From Achromobacter kerstersii (lineage in GTDB: Bacteria > Pseudomonadota > Gammaproteobacteria > Burkholderiales > Burkholderiaceae_B), in assembly GCF_902859595.1 (NCBI RefSeq), contig NZ_CADIJQ010000010.1:1-64000 (forward strand): a stretch of 64,000 nucleotides of DNA, written 5' to 3'. The position numbers and the translations under genes were made by a program. The notes beneath the pieces were generated by a model, which saw only the letters and a program-made list of their open reading frames with translations, made no database searches and had not been told where the DNA came from. Numbering within the stretch: the first letter of the stretch is position 1; every line of letters starts with the position of its first letter. Positions 1 to 8,029 of the stretch are shown piece by piece.

Positions 1-2085
1 CTGCGCGTGCGCCGCGCTTAGTTCCAGGCCTTTCAGCAATTGCGCAGCCGGGGCTTCCAGGTTCTTCATACCGGCCGAGATCTTTCGCATTGCGCCGTTT
101 GACACCTTGCGCGCCGCATCTTCTGCTTGGCGGACGACTCCTTCCACGTGGCGCGCCGCGTTCTCTACTTGATTGCCCGCGACCGTCTTAAGGGCGTTGA
201 TTCGCTTGTGGACGTCTTCCGCACTGCCTTCGACCCACAACGTCACGTCAATCAACGTGTTTCTCACCGCTGGATCGGGGATGCTGATCAAGCCTGCGAA
301 GACGAACGCGCGCACGCGCCGGCTGGCGTCTTGCTGTAGGGACTCGCCGACGCGTTGCAGCTCTTCCGCGCAGATGGACAACAGTTCCCCCACCGTGAGT
401 TGGATCACGACTTGGGTCATCTGCGCCTTGCGGTACAGCCATGTCCCGCCCACGTGAACCGCATCGACGGCGGACTTTGCACCCGCGCTCAAGTGTTGGT
501 GCAGGCGCTTGCTGGCGCCGTGCATGGCGGTGAGCAGTTGGTCGGCGGCGTCGGCGGCGCGGCCTTCGCGCCATGCGCCGATTTCCTTGCTGCTGATGAT
601 GCTTTTGACGGCATCGAAGTATTTTTTGCCGGCGTCGTTGGCCACCGCGCCCGCGCCGAACAGAGGGATAAACGTGGTTTGCAGAAAGGTTTGATGGCCG
701 TTCAAGGCCAGATAGGCAGCGCTGTTGGGGTCGCTTAGCAACGACTGCCACGCGGTGCCTGTTGGCCCCAGCGTTTCGGGTTCATCCGACGCGGGATCAG
801 ACGCCGGCATGGCATCCGTGATGCCTCCATCCAAACACGCCCCCACCGTGATCAAGCGCAGCTGCCGCGAACGTTCGTCGGTATCGGAATAATCCATCGC
901 CACGATGCGCTTCCACGCCGCGCTGCCGATCACCTGCGCCCAGTCCTTGCCATACGCATCGATGTCGTTTTCAAACCGCTTGATGTCCCGGTCGTACCGC
1001 GCCTGAAAACTTGCCCGGCCGTGGCGGCGAGGTTCGGTGGGCGGATTCGTTTCCCAATAGCGTTCTTTCAATCGTTCCACGCGATCGGTGATCTTGTCTT
1101 GCACACGCTCTTGCCGTTCACGTGCGGGGTCCCAGAACACGGGTGGCGTGCCGGACTCGCTGGGCATGATGTCGAGCAAGGGTGTGGGGCTATCCAGGGT
1201 CTCGGCGTCGGCCTGTACGGCGTACAGCTGCTGAATCGCCAGCAGGCATTGCGAGGTCAGATACGCGTAGCGGCGCTCCGGTTCTTCGGACCACAATCGC
1301 TTTTGCGTGTAAGCGGCCAGGCGGACGTTGTTAAGTTCTTCGGCCATGCCGATCGGGTCGGGCAGGATCAGCCCGCTCACGCCTTGCGGCAAGCGGTGCT
1401 GCCGTTCCATCAACGTCAGGTAATTGCGCATGCCTGCGGCTTGCGCCGAACGTGATGACCAGCCGTGAACGCTGCCGAAGTCGTCGACGCCGCTGGCATA
1501 TTCCGCCACGTGCTCGTTCAACAGATGCGCATGTTCCAAGGCCAGCGCGGTGCCGCCGGCCGAGGGGTCTTCCCGCAGCTTCGGCAAGTCGACGATGACA
1601 AACCGCTGGGGGTAATCGGCATTTAAGCCCTTGCCCGACTTGTACGCATCCAACACTGAAGTCGGCCAAGGGTCTTGCGAATACGCGATCCAGGCGACCT
1701 TGTATTTATCAATGTCGATACCGATGAATGACGCAGGAAGATTGTGCGCGGCCTGAACGCAGCGCTCGGCCAATGGCGCAGGCTCGGCGCGGGGCATTTC
1801 ATAAGGGTTGAAATGCCGCAGATGCCCGGCATCAGTCACTTGATAGGCATGCCACACCCTGCGATCCAGCAGCACATACACATAACCCATGCGCAAGATG
1901 CGCAGCGATTCTTGCAGACCGGAATGCGACAGCGCACCGCGCGCACGCAAGAACGAATTTTTAGCCACCACCGCCGGGCGCAGCAGCAGAATCGGCACGC
2001 CGTTGCGTTCGCAGGCGTTGCAGCTGCCGGGCGGCAGCGGCATGGTTTCTTCGACGATGTCGATGAGCTGTTGGCTGAGTGTCAT
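1..2085 (-). CDS. T6SS MIX-motif effector, VasX / BTH_I2691-like (3' end beyond window)
   Basis: The frame starts at the ATG at 2085 and stays open to base 1, giving at least 695 residues; the C-terminus is outside the window. Near the N-terminus there is a CxxC pair (Cys22, Cys25) followed by GVPILLLRPAVV, as in VasX-type effectors. Residues 64-72 read LRMGYVYVL, an exact match to the MIX marker motif hRxGhhYhh of type VI effectors. The rest is Ala-rich and helical, without an enzymatic motif I can name. The start overlaps the DUF4123 gene by ATGA, and vgrG lies just upstream, the usual carrier-chaperone-cargo order. By family it is probably delivered on the VgrG spike to attack rival cells, perhaps at membranes as VasX does. 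An immunity gene would be expected further left, outside the window. The MIX assignment is firm; the toxic activity is inferred. Confidence 0.82.
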   Translation of the reverse strand, partial: MTLSQQLIDIVEETMPLPPGSCNACERNGVPILLLRPAVVAKNSFLRARGALSHSGLQESLRILRMGYVYVLLDRRVWHAYQVTDAGHLRHFNPYEMPRAEPAPLAERCVQAAHNLPASFIGIDIDKYKVAWIAYSQDPWPTSVLDAYKSGKGLNADYPQRFVIVDLPKLREDPSAGGTALALEHAHLLNEHVAEYASGVDDFGSVHGWSSRSAQAAGMRNYLTLMERQHRLPQGVSGLILPDPIGMAEELNNVRLAAYTQKRLWSEEPERRYAYLTSQCLLAIQQLYAVQADAETLDSPTPLLDIMPSESGTPPVFWDPARERQERVQDKITDRVERLKERYWETNPPTEPRRHGRASFQARYDRDIKRFENDIDAYGKDWAQVIGSAAWKRIVAMDYSDTDERSRQLRLITVGACLDGGITDAMPASDPASDEPETLGPTGTAWQSLLSDPNSAAYLALNGHQTFLQTTFIPLFGAGAVANDAGKKYFDAVKSIISSKEIGAWREGRAADAADQLLTAMHGASKRLHQHLSAGAKSAVDAVHVGGTWLYRKAQMTQVVIQLTVGELLSICAEELQRVGESLQQDASRRVRAFVFAGLISIPDPAVRNTLIDVTLWVEGSAEDVHKRINALKTVAGNQVENAARHVEGVVRQAEDAARKVSNGAMRKISAGMKNLEAPAAQLLKGLELSAAHAQ

Positions 2086-3017
2086 ACGCTTTCCCCCGTT
2101 TCGTTCAGGTAGGCGGCAATGCGGCTCCATGCCACGTCGCCGTATGCGACCAGGACGCTGGATGCGTGTCCGGGCGTCGCGCGAACCAATGCGTCACGCA
2201 ACGGTTCAAACCTCAGCAATTGCGGATGGATCGTCTCTTGATGCAGGGCGAGCGCGAGGAGGTCATTGCTATCCGTGACGCCGCGTTGACGCGCCTGCCG
2301 GATTAGGCGGAATGCCAATGCGGCGGCCTGCGGCGGTAGCAGCGTCTTGCCTTGCCATCGTCGTGGCGCGAACGGCAACGGCGCTTGCAATGTTCGGCGC
2401 CATGCCGCCAGCAGCAACGCAATCAGCGTGGCCTCCCTCTGCGCATCGCGCGCAATCGGCGGGACGTCACACGCCTCGCCCGGCGCACCGCTCACCATGG
2501 CGATTTCGCCCCAGCTGGTCGGCAGCAACCATGCACGGATCGGCCACAGCGCACTGCCCAGCGAATCCGCCATCGATGCCGCCAGCAGCTCCAGGCGCAA
2601 CGGTTCGAACCACGGCGACACGCCGCCCGAGGCGCTGGCGGAAAACGTTAAACATCGCGCCGCGATGTGCTCGGCCAAGGCGTCGGCGGACAGCGGGCTC
2701 AGCAAACACCCGCAGCCATATCGCTTGCGATGGCCGGTCTCGGTCAAAGCAAGCCGTTCCGTACGAGCCAGAAGATCCGCGGCAGGCGCGAGCCCCGGCC
2801 CGGCGAATCGAACCAGAATCGGACACGCCCCAACCGTATGCGCCAGGTCCGGCCTGGGGACGCTGACAAGCGCGTCATCCCCCAAGGCAGCGGCCAGCGA
2901 TGACGGGCTTAGCGGATGATCCGGCGCACAACCCGCCAACGGATCGACGAGCAGATAAACAGAATCTTCCGGCGCTCTGTGCGCGGCGATTCGTTCCGCG
3001 ATGACTGAGGCGGTCAT
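2082..3017 (-). CDS. DUF4123 T6SS adaptor/chaperone (VasW/Tap-like)
   Basis: This 311-residue protein begins near its N-terminus with YLLVDPLAG, the opening strand typical of DUF4123. Members of that family hold a specific effector and load it on VgrG. The ATG at 3017 is chosen because it overlaps the vgrG stop as TGATG; an in-frame ATG at 3035 would add six residues. The 3' end overlaps the effector start by four bases, so all three genes are translationally coupled. Two Cys (in YGCGCLLSP) sit mid-protein, of unknown role. No signal peptide or membrane segment is seen, which fits a cytoplasmic chaperone. Family membership rests on the opening motif, the size and the gene order between vgrG and a MIX effector. 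Confidence 0.75.
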   Translation of the reverse strand: MTASVIAERIAAHRAPEDSVYLLVDPLAGCAPDHPLSPSSLAAALGDDALVSVPRPDLAHTVGACPILVRFAGPGLAPAADLLARTERLALTETGHRKRYGCGCLLSPLSADALAEHIAARCLTFSASASGGVSPWFEPLRLELLAASMADSLGSALWPIRAWLLPTSWGEIAMVSGAPGEACDVPPIARDAQREATLIALLLAAWRRTLQAPLPFAPRRWQGKTLLPPQAAALAFRLIRQARQRGVTDSNDLLALALHQETIHPQLLRFEPLRDALVRATPGHASSVLVAYGDVAWSRIAAYLNETGESV

Positions 3018-5086
3018 CACGAACGTTCCTGGCAATCCGCCAACAGGCCTTCAACTGCCTGGCCCGCCATGGAAACCGAGTTGCCAACCCCGCCCGATTG
3101 CGAGATGGGGCCCTTCAAGTTGATTGCCACGCCTTCAAAGGTGATGCCGCCGCCATCAATCGTGATCGTGCCGCCCGGCCCCTTGATGACGGCGCGCTGG
3201 GCGGACTGCAATTCATACACCACCGTCTTACGCGCAATCCGCTGACCCGCATGCAGCTGATGATGCCCCTGCACGGTGTGTTCCACATTCCCGCCGGTTT
3301 CAATCCAGTGGTTCGCCGCGGTCTTGTCGCGCCGGTTGTTGCCGACGTCTTCAGTCCGGTCCTTGCCCGTCATCACCGTGTGATTACGCCCGATCGTCAG
3401 AAAATCATCCTGGCCGATGTCGTGACGCCGGTCGTGCCCGATGTTTACTTGTTCATCGTTGCCCACGGTTTCCTTGCGGTCGTGGCCGATCACGATGGTC
3501 TCGTCGTGCTCCACCTGCTCGCTGCGGTCATGGCCGACGAAGGTGGTTTCGTTGTGGTTCACATGGAGGTTCTGATCTTTCTGCGCATGCACGTAGATCT
3601 CTTCCTGATCCCGTTCGTCTTCAAAACGCAGTTCGTTATAGCCATCGCCTTTATGCGTCTGGCTTTTGATCGTCATGCGCGTTTTGTGACGCGGCAGTTC
3701 ATACGGAGGCGGGTTGATCGACCGGTGCGTGCGGCCCGTGATGATCGGCTGCGAACTATCGCCATCCAGAAAGCTGACGATGACTTCTTGCCCGATACGC
3801 GGGATGGCCGTGTGGCCCCAGCCCGCGCCCGCCCAGTTTTGTGACACGCGTATCCAGCAGGAGCTGTGTTCGTTGTGCTGGCCCAGGCGGTCCCACGGGA
3901 ATTGCACTTTGACGCGGCCATAGGCGTCGCAGTAGATCTCTTCGTTGGGCGGCCCGACTACGCTGGCGATCTGGGGGCCGTCCACTAGCGGCTTATAGCT
4001 GGGTTCGGGCTTCCAATCGACTTTGTCGGGCACGATATCGGCCGTGTAGTGATAGCGCGTGCCGTATTCTGCGCCCGCGCTGTCTTCTTCCTGGCTGGTG
4101 TGCTGCACGCCGTGATGGCGCATGCGCACGGGCCGCCAGCCTTGGTTCCAGTCTTCGCGCGGGTGGCCGGTCAGGTCAAACGCCACGCCGGGTATCAAGC
4201 GCGCATCGTCGCCTTCCACTTGCGCCATGCGCGCATCGCGGCGCAGGCCCAGCAGCCGGCTTTGTGTGAAGGGCTTGCCGGCTTCGTCGCGCTTGTAGCG
4301 GCCGGGATAGTCGTAGCGTTCGTAGCGGCGGTCTTGGTGTTGCAGGTCTGACGCGACGTGCGTGTGTTCTTGTTCGTACTGCGGGTGCGTGTAGGTGTAG
4401 TCGCGCTGGGTCTGGCGGGCGGTGCGCAGCTGCTCGGTATAGGTGAAACGATGCAGCGCGGGCTGAGCCGGGTCGCCGCCTGACAGCTGCACGTATACGA
4501 CCGGGCCGCCAGCGATTTCGCCGTGGATGTAGATGCGGTCGCCGTGAATCAGCCGATGGCTTTTCTCGGTATGTTCGTAGCGATGGAAGTAGCCTTCTTC
4601 GGCGGCCAGCCGGTTCAAGAACGCCAGATCGGTTTCGCCGGCCTGCACACAGTATTCGCGTGGCAAGTGCTCGTTCGTGGTGACCTGTTCATAGTCGGTG
4701 ATGCCGTGGCGCTTCAATACATCAGCCAAAATCTCTGGCACGGACAGCTGCTGAAACACGCGCCAGTCCGAACACAATGCCGCGCGCGCAAGTGATGGCT
4801 CGACCACGGCACGGTAGCGAGTGCGCCGAAAGCCGGTGTCGCCTTGTTGAAAGGCCGTCACGATGCCGTGCACATGGCGCACCGCCTGATCGCCGCGCCA
4901 GATCGTGAACAACGCGGGCTCATCCAGCATGGCGCCGAAGTCGATGGCGGGGTTGAAGCTGGATAGGTCCAATTCCAGCCGATAGGTTTCGGACAGCGCC
5001 TCGTCCAGCGTGAATTCGATGACGTCGAAATCCAGACCGCGGCCAGAGGGCGTGAAGGTGAAGCGCAAATCGGATTGGCGGGGCAT
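3017..5086 (-). CDS. vgrG: Type VI secretion spike protein VgrG
   Basis: A 689-residue VgrG, the trimeric tip of the T6SS needle. The first half (about 1-350) is the gp27/gp44-like base. An OB-fold gp5-like segment follows near 390-470, with the signature YCDAYGRVKVQFPWD and the family-typical SCWIRVSQNWAGAGWG. The rest is a beta-helix needle made of repeated GHDR / VGNDE units, ending in a DUF2345-like GPGGTITIDGGG stretch. No extra enzymatic domain is fused, so cargo is carried non-covalently, consistent with the DUF4123 and effector genes downstream. The start has an AGGA-type ribosome-binding site. It is the first gene of its operon; the 450-bp region upstream separates it from a divergent esterase operon. 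No other structural T6SS genes are in the window, so this is an orphan vgrG island. Confidence 0.96.
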   Translation of the reverse strand: MPRQSDLRFTFTPSGRGLDFDVIEFTLDEALSETYRLELDLSSFNPAIDFGAMLDEPALFTIWRGDQAVRHVHGIVTAFQQGDTGFRRTRYRAVVEPSLARAALCSDWRVFQQLSVPEILADVLKRHGITDYEQVTTNEHLPREYCVQAGETDLAFLNRLAAEEGYFHRYEHTEKSHRLIHGDRIYIHGEIAGGPVVYVQLSGGDPAQPALHRFTYTEQLRTARQTQRDYTYTHPQYEQEHTHVASDLQHQDRRYERYDYPGRYKRDEAGKPFTQSRLLGLRRDARMAQVEGDDARLIPGVAFDLTGHPREDWNQGWRPVRMRHHGVQHTSQEEDSAGAEYGTRYHYTADIVPDKVDWKPEPSYKPLVDGPQIASVVGPPNEEIYCDAYGRVKVQFPWDRLGQHNEHSSCWIRVSQNWAGAGWGHTAIPRIGQEVIVSFLDGDSSQPIITGRTHRSINPPPYELPRHKTRMTIKSQTHKGDGYNELRFEDERDQEEIYVHAQKDQNLHVNHNETTFVGHDRSEQVEHDETIVIGHDRKETVGNDEQVNIGHDRRHDIGQDDFLTIGRNHTVMTGKDRTEDVGNNRRDKTAANHWIETGGNVEHTVQGHHQLHAGQRIARKTVVYELQSAQRAVIKGPGGTITIDGGGITFEGVAINLKGPISQSGGVGNSVSMAGQAVEGLLADCQERS

Positions 5087-5539
5087 GGCGGCATCCTGAG
5101 CAAAGGCGCGGTGAATCGCGCGATACCGGACTAATGCAACATCCGTGCCAGCTTTCGCATCACGCTTTTAACGTCAATGAAATCAACGACATACACCGAA
5201 TCCAGCAACACCATGCAAACCGCCGCAACCCGTTCTCCGCTGAAAACAGCACGTTTGCCGCGAAAATCGGGCCAGTTTTGACTCGATAATTTTCAAGCCC
5301 TTGATTCATAAGCATTTATCGGCGGGTCAAATCTGGCCCGATCGGGTCAAATTTGGCCCGCGTACGGAGAGACCTGCCTTACTGGCCATGTTCCACACAC
5401 CATTTCCACCAGCCATGCGCGTTCCGCATGGCCCCGTTCAAAACCGGCATATCCGCTACGCCCCTTTCGTCCCTACCATGAGTTCCACCGATGCGGCGCA
5501 TGCCGCCGGTCAACACCACAACAACACAAGGGGCAGGAC
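5087..5539. promoter_or_regulatory. Divergent control region between vgrG and esterase operons
   Basis: This 453-bp gap carries no convincing gene. It must hold promoters for vgrG (leftward) and the esterase (rightward). It is locally AT-richer than its surroundings around 5150-5310 and contains the three dyad motifs described separately, all in its central part. The last 20 bases are a C/A-rich leader with an AAGGGG ribosome-binding site. Confidence 0.6.
5268..5360. promoter_or_regulatory. Three-copy dyad operator candidate
   Basis: Two direct copies read GGGTCAAATCTGGCCCG (5324-5340) and GGGTCAAATTTGGCCCG (5344-5360), spaced exactly 20 bp, about two helical turns. A third copy lies inverted at 5268-5285 (CGGGCCAGTTTTGACTCG), two mismatches from the others on its reverse strand. 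The core GGTCAAATTTGGCC is nearly its own reverse complement, as expected for a dimeric repressor or activator site. The regulator is not identifiable from the window. Confidence 0.5.
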
Positions 5540-6811
5540 ATGAGTGAAACCGTCCAGGCGGTGCTACGGGCTGGCACGCTGACCGGCGTACGCGATAACG
5601 ACGGCGTCTGCCGCTACAGCGCGATTCCCTATGCGCAAGCGCCCGTGGGCCGTTTGCGCTTTGCGCCGCCCGAACCCGCAACGTGGCGCGGAGACCGCGA
5701 CGCCACCCAGCCGGGACCCATTGCGCCGCAGATTCCGTCGCGCTTGCGCGGCGCGATGGGCGACTTCGACGTGCCGCAATCGGAAGACTGCCTGCATCTG
5801 ACCGTCTGGACGCCCGGCGCCGACACCGCGCGGCGGCCCGTCGTGGTGTGGCTGCATGGCGGCGCATGGCAAAGCGGTGGCGGCGCGCTGGACTGGTATG
5901 ACGGCGCGCGCGTGGCCGCAAGCGGCGGCATCGTGGTCGTGGCCGTGAACTATCGGCTGGCCGCGCTGGGATGGTTGTATGTGCCCGGCGAGACGGCCAA
6001 CGCCGGCCTGCTGGATCAAGAGGCCGCCATTGATTGGGTGTTGGACAACATTCAAGACCTGGGCGGCGACCCAGAACGCATCACGGTGATGGGCCAATCC
6101 GCAGGCGCGTCGTCGATCTGCGCGATGCTGGCGCGGCGGCCGCGTTTCTCACGCGCCATTCTGCAAAGCGCGGCGCTGGGCCGGGGCTTTCGAACAGCCG
6201 CGCAAGCCGAAACGTTGGGGCGCGCCTTCTTGCAAGCGGCCGGCGTTGACTCGCTGGAGGCGGCGCGCGAACTCCCGGTGTCCGCGTTGCTCACCGCTCA
6301 GCAAGCCCCCGCGGTGGCCGAAGCGTTGCAAGCCGAAGGCAGCCGCCGCAGCCAGTTCTGCCCGGTCCTGGACGGACACGTGCTGCCGCAAGACATTGCG
6401 CCGGCATTGAAGGCAGCAGCGTCCCGTGCGGATGTGCTGGTGGCTTACACCCGCGACGAGATGGCCGCCTTTCCCGGCCACGCGGCGGATGCTGCTGGCC
6501 GCGAACAAAGCGAACAGGTGTTCGGCGCGCCGTCGCGGCAATGGGCCACGGACGCCGTTGCGCTGGGCCGGCAAGCTTGGCTGGCCCGTTTCGACGTTGC
6601 GCCCACATCGCGCTTTGGCGCCTGCCATTGCATTGAACTGCCGTTCGTCTTCGGCACCGTTGACGCTTTCGCCGCGGCGCCCATGCTCGTCGGGTTGCCC
6701 GGCAGCCACGCTGCGCAATTGACGCGGCAGACACAGAACGCCTGGATCGCATTCATCCGTGGCGAAACGCCCGGCTGGCCCATGGCGCCACATCAGCAGA
6801 TTCTGGCCTGA
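5540..6811 (+). CDS. Type B carboxylesterase/lipase family protein
   Basis: A 423-residue alpha/beta hydrolase of the carboxylesterase/para-nitrobenzyl-esterase family (shorter than the usual ~500). The oxyanion motif HGGAW is at 106-110 and the nucleophile elbow GQSAG at 185-189, making Ser187 the nucleophile. The likely catalytic His363 lies in ACHCIELPFVFG, a standard position, with Asp306/Glu307 as candidate acid. There is no signal peptide, so it is probably cytoplasmic. It shares with the next gene, a Bug receptor, an identical 15-nt leader just upstream of the start. This suggests the pair is co-controlled and that the imported substrate may be an ester or lactone; that is inference. 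Confidence 0.9.
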   Translation: MSETVQAVLRAGTLTGVRDNDGVCRYSAIPYAQAPVGRLRFAPPEPATWRGDRDATQPGPIAPQIPSRLRGAMGDFDVPQSEDCLHLTVWTPGADTARRPVVVWLHGGAWQSGGGALDWYDGARVAASGGIVVVAVNYRLAALGWLYVPGETANAGLLDQEAAIDWVLDNIQDLGGDPERITVMGQSAGASSICAMLARRPRFSRAILQSAALGRGFRTAAQAETLGRAFLQAAGVDSLEAARELPVSALLTAQQAPAVAEALQAEGSRRSQFCPVLDGHVLPQDIAPALKAAASRADVLVAYTRDEMAAFPGHAADAAGREQSEQVFGAPSRQWATDAVALGRQAWLARFDVAPTSRFGACHCIELPFVFGTVDAFAAAPMLVGLPGSHAAQLTRQTQNAWIAFIRGETPGWPMAPHQQILA

Positions 6812-6920
6812 AGGCGGGCGGACAAGGGTCAAAGCTCACGTTCACCGCCCGAGGCCGCAGCCTGAGTTCATAGCTCGAATGCACCGCCGCCGCACACACC
6901 AACAACACAAGGGGAATTCC

Positions 6921-7868
6921 ATGTTCAAGCAAACCGCGCTGGCGCTTGCGCTGCTCGCGCCATTGGCCGCTCACGCCGTCTATCCCGACAAGCCCGTCAA
7001 GATCATCGTGTCCAACCCGCCGGGCGGGCCGGTGGATGTGATGTTGCGCGTGTTGGCCAGCAAACTGGGCGCGGCCTGGGGGCAGCCCGTGGTGGTTGAA
7101 AACCGGCCGGGCGCCTCGGGCATCATCAGCACCAGCGCGCTGGTGAAGTCCGCGCCCGACGGCTACACGCTGGGCATGGTGGTGGCGTCCACCGTCACCA
7201 TCGTGCCGTTCGCGGTGGACAGCCTGCCGTTCGATACGCAGAAAGACTTGCAGCCGGTGTCGCTGGTGGCGCGCACGCCGTTCATCTTCATCGTTCCGAA
7301 AGACAGCCCCATCAAGTCCTGGGATGACTTCGTCCGCGAAAGCAAGACGCGCAGCTTGAGCGTGGGCTCGTTCTCCATTGGCACGGCGTTTCATCTGGTG
7401 TGGGAGCAGACGGCGCGGCGCGCCGGCATCAAGGCGCTGTACGTGCCGTCGTCGTCATCCGGCAAGACGCAGAACGATTTGATCGGCGGGCAGTTGGATG
7501 TGGGGCTGGATGCCCCGTCCAGTTCCAAAGGCCTGATCGATAGTGGCCGGCTGCGCGCGCTGGCCATCACCAGCCCCGAGCGTTTCGGCGGGTTGCCCGA
7601 CACGCCCACACTGAAAGAGTCTGGCCTGAACTACGCCCCGCAACCGTGGATCGGCCTGATGGCGCCAGCGGGCGTGCCAAAGGACCGGGTCGCCCTGATC
7701 CAGAAGTCTGTGTCGGAAATCCTGAAGGAACCCGCGATGCGGGCGCAGATGGAAACGCTGGGCATGATTCCCATCGGCAGTACGCCGGACGTGCTGGCCG
7801 CCACGATTGAAGCGGATCGCGCCGAGATGGCGCCCTTGATCAAGGAGCTGGGCATCAAGCTGCAATAG
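6921..7868 (+). CDS. Bug-family tripartite tricarboxylate receptor (periplasmic)
   Basis: A 315-residue Bug/TctC-type solute receptor. Residues 1-19 form a Sec signal ending AHA; the mature protein opens YPDKPVKIIV. Family hallmarks are NPPGGPVD, VVVENRPGAS and SAPDGYTLG. The ATG at 6921 is preferred over any upstream start because it has an AAGGGG ribosome-binding site six bases away and gives a clean signal peptide. These receptors bind carboxylates such as dicarboxylates, aromatic acids or amino acids, and normally work with TctA/TctB membrane proteins. No TctAB is present here, so it must use a distant permease or act as a sensor. The ligand is unknown; the adjacent esterase is the only hint. 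Confidence 0.93.
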   Translation: MFKQTALALALLAPLAAHAVYPDKPVKIIVSNPPGGPVDVMLRVLASKLGAAWGQPVVVENRPGASGIISTSALVKSAPDGYTLGMVVASTVTIVPFAVDSLPFDTQKDLQPVSLVARTPFIFIVPKDSPIKSWDDFVRESKTRSLSVGSFSIGTAFHLVWEQTARRAGIKALYVPSSSSGKTQNDLIGGQLDVGLDAPSSSKGLIDSGRLRALAITSPERFGGLPDTPTLKESGLNYAPQPWIGLMAPAGVPKDRVALIQKSVSEILKEPAMRAQMETLGMIPIGSTPDVLAATIEADRAEMAPLIKELGIKLQ

Positions 7869-7978
7869 CGCATTGCGCCCTCTACATCGCCAACGCCGCC
7901 TTCGCGAAAATTCCATCGGCCGGAATCAAAACGCGCCGATTTTAAGCATCCGTAACAAACACGCCGGCGGCGTGGCGC

Positions 7979-7999
7979 TTGGGTAAGATCCTCACCCAA
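7979..7999 (+). promoter_or_regulatory. Stem-loop in the leader of the M20 amidohydrolase gene
   Basis: TTGGGT (7979-7984) and ACCCAA (7994-7999) form a 6-bp stem with a 9-nt loop about 30 bases before the start codon at 8030. It could be an operator half-site pair or an mRNA hairpin. The stem is short, so its role is uncertain. Confidence 0.3.
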
Positions 8000-8029
8000 T
8001 AACAGGTTAACAACCACGAGGAGACCCCC

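Noticed and set aside
5301-5543. Small plus-strand gene in the vgrG/esterase gap
   Set aside because: It would cover the dyad motifs and overlap the esterase start; no ribosome-binding site and no recognisable sequence.
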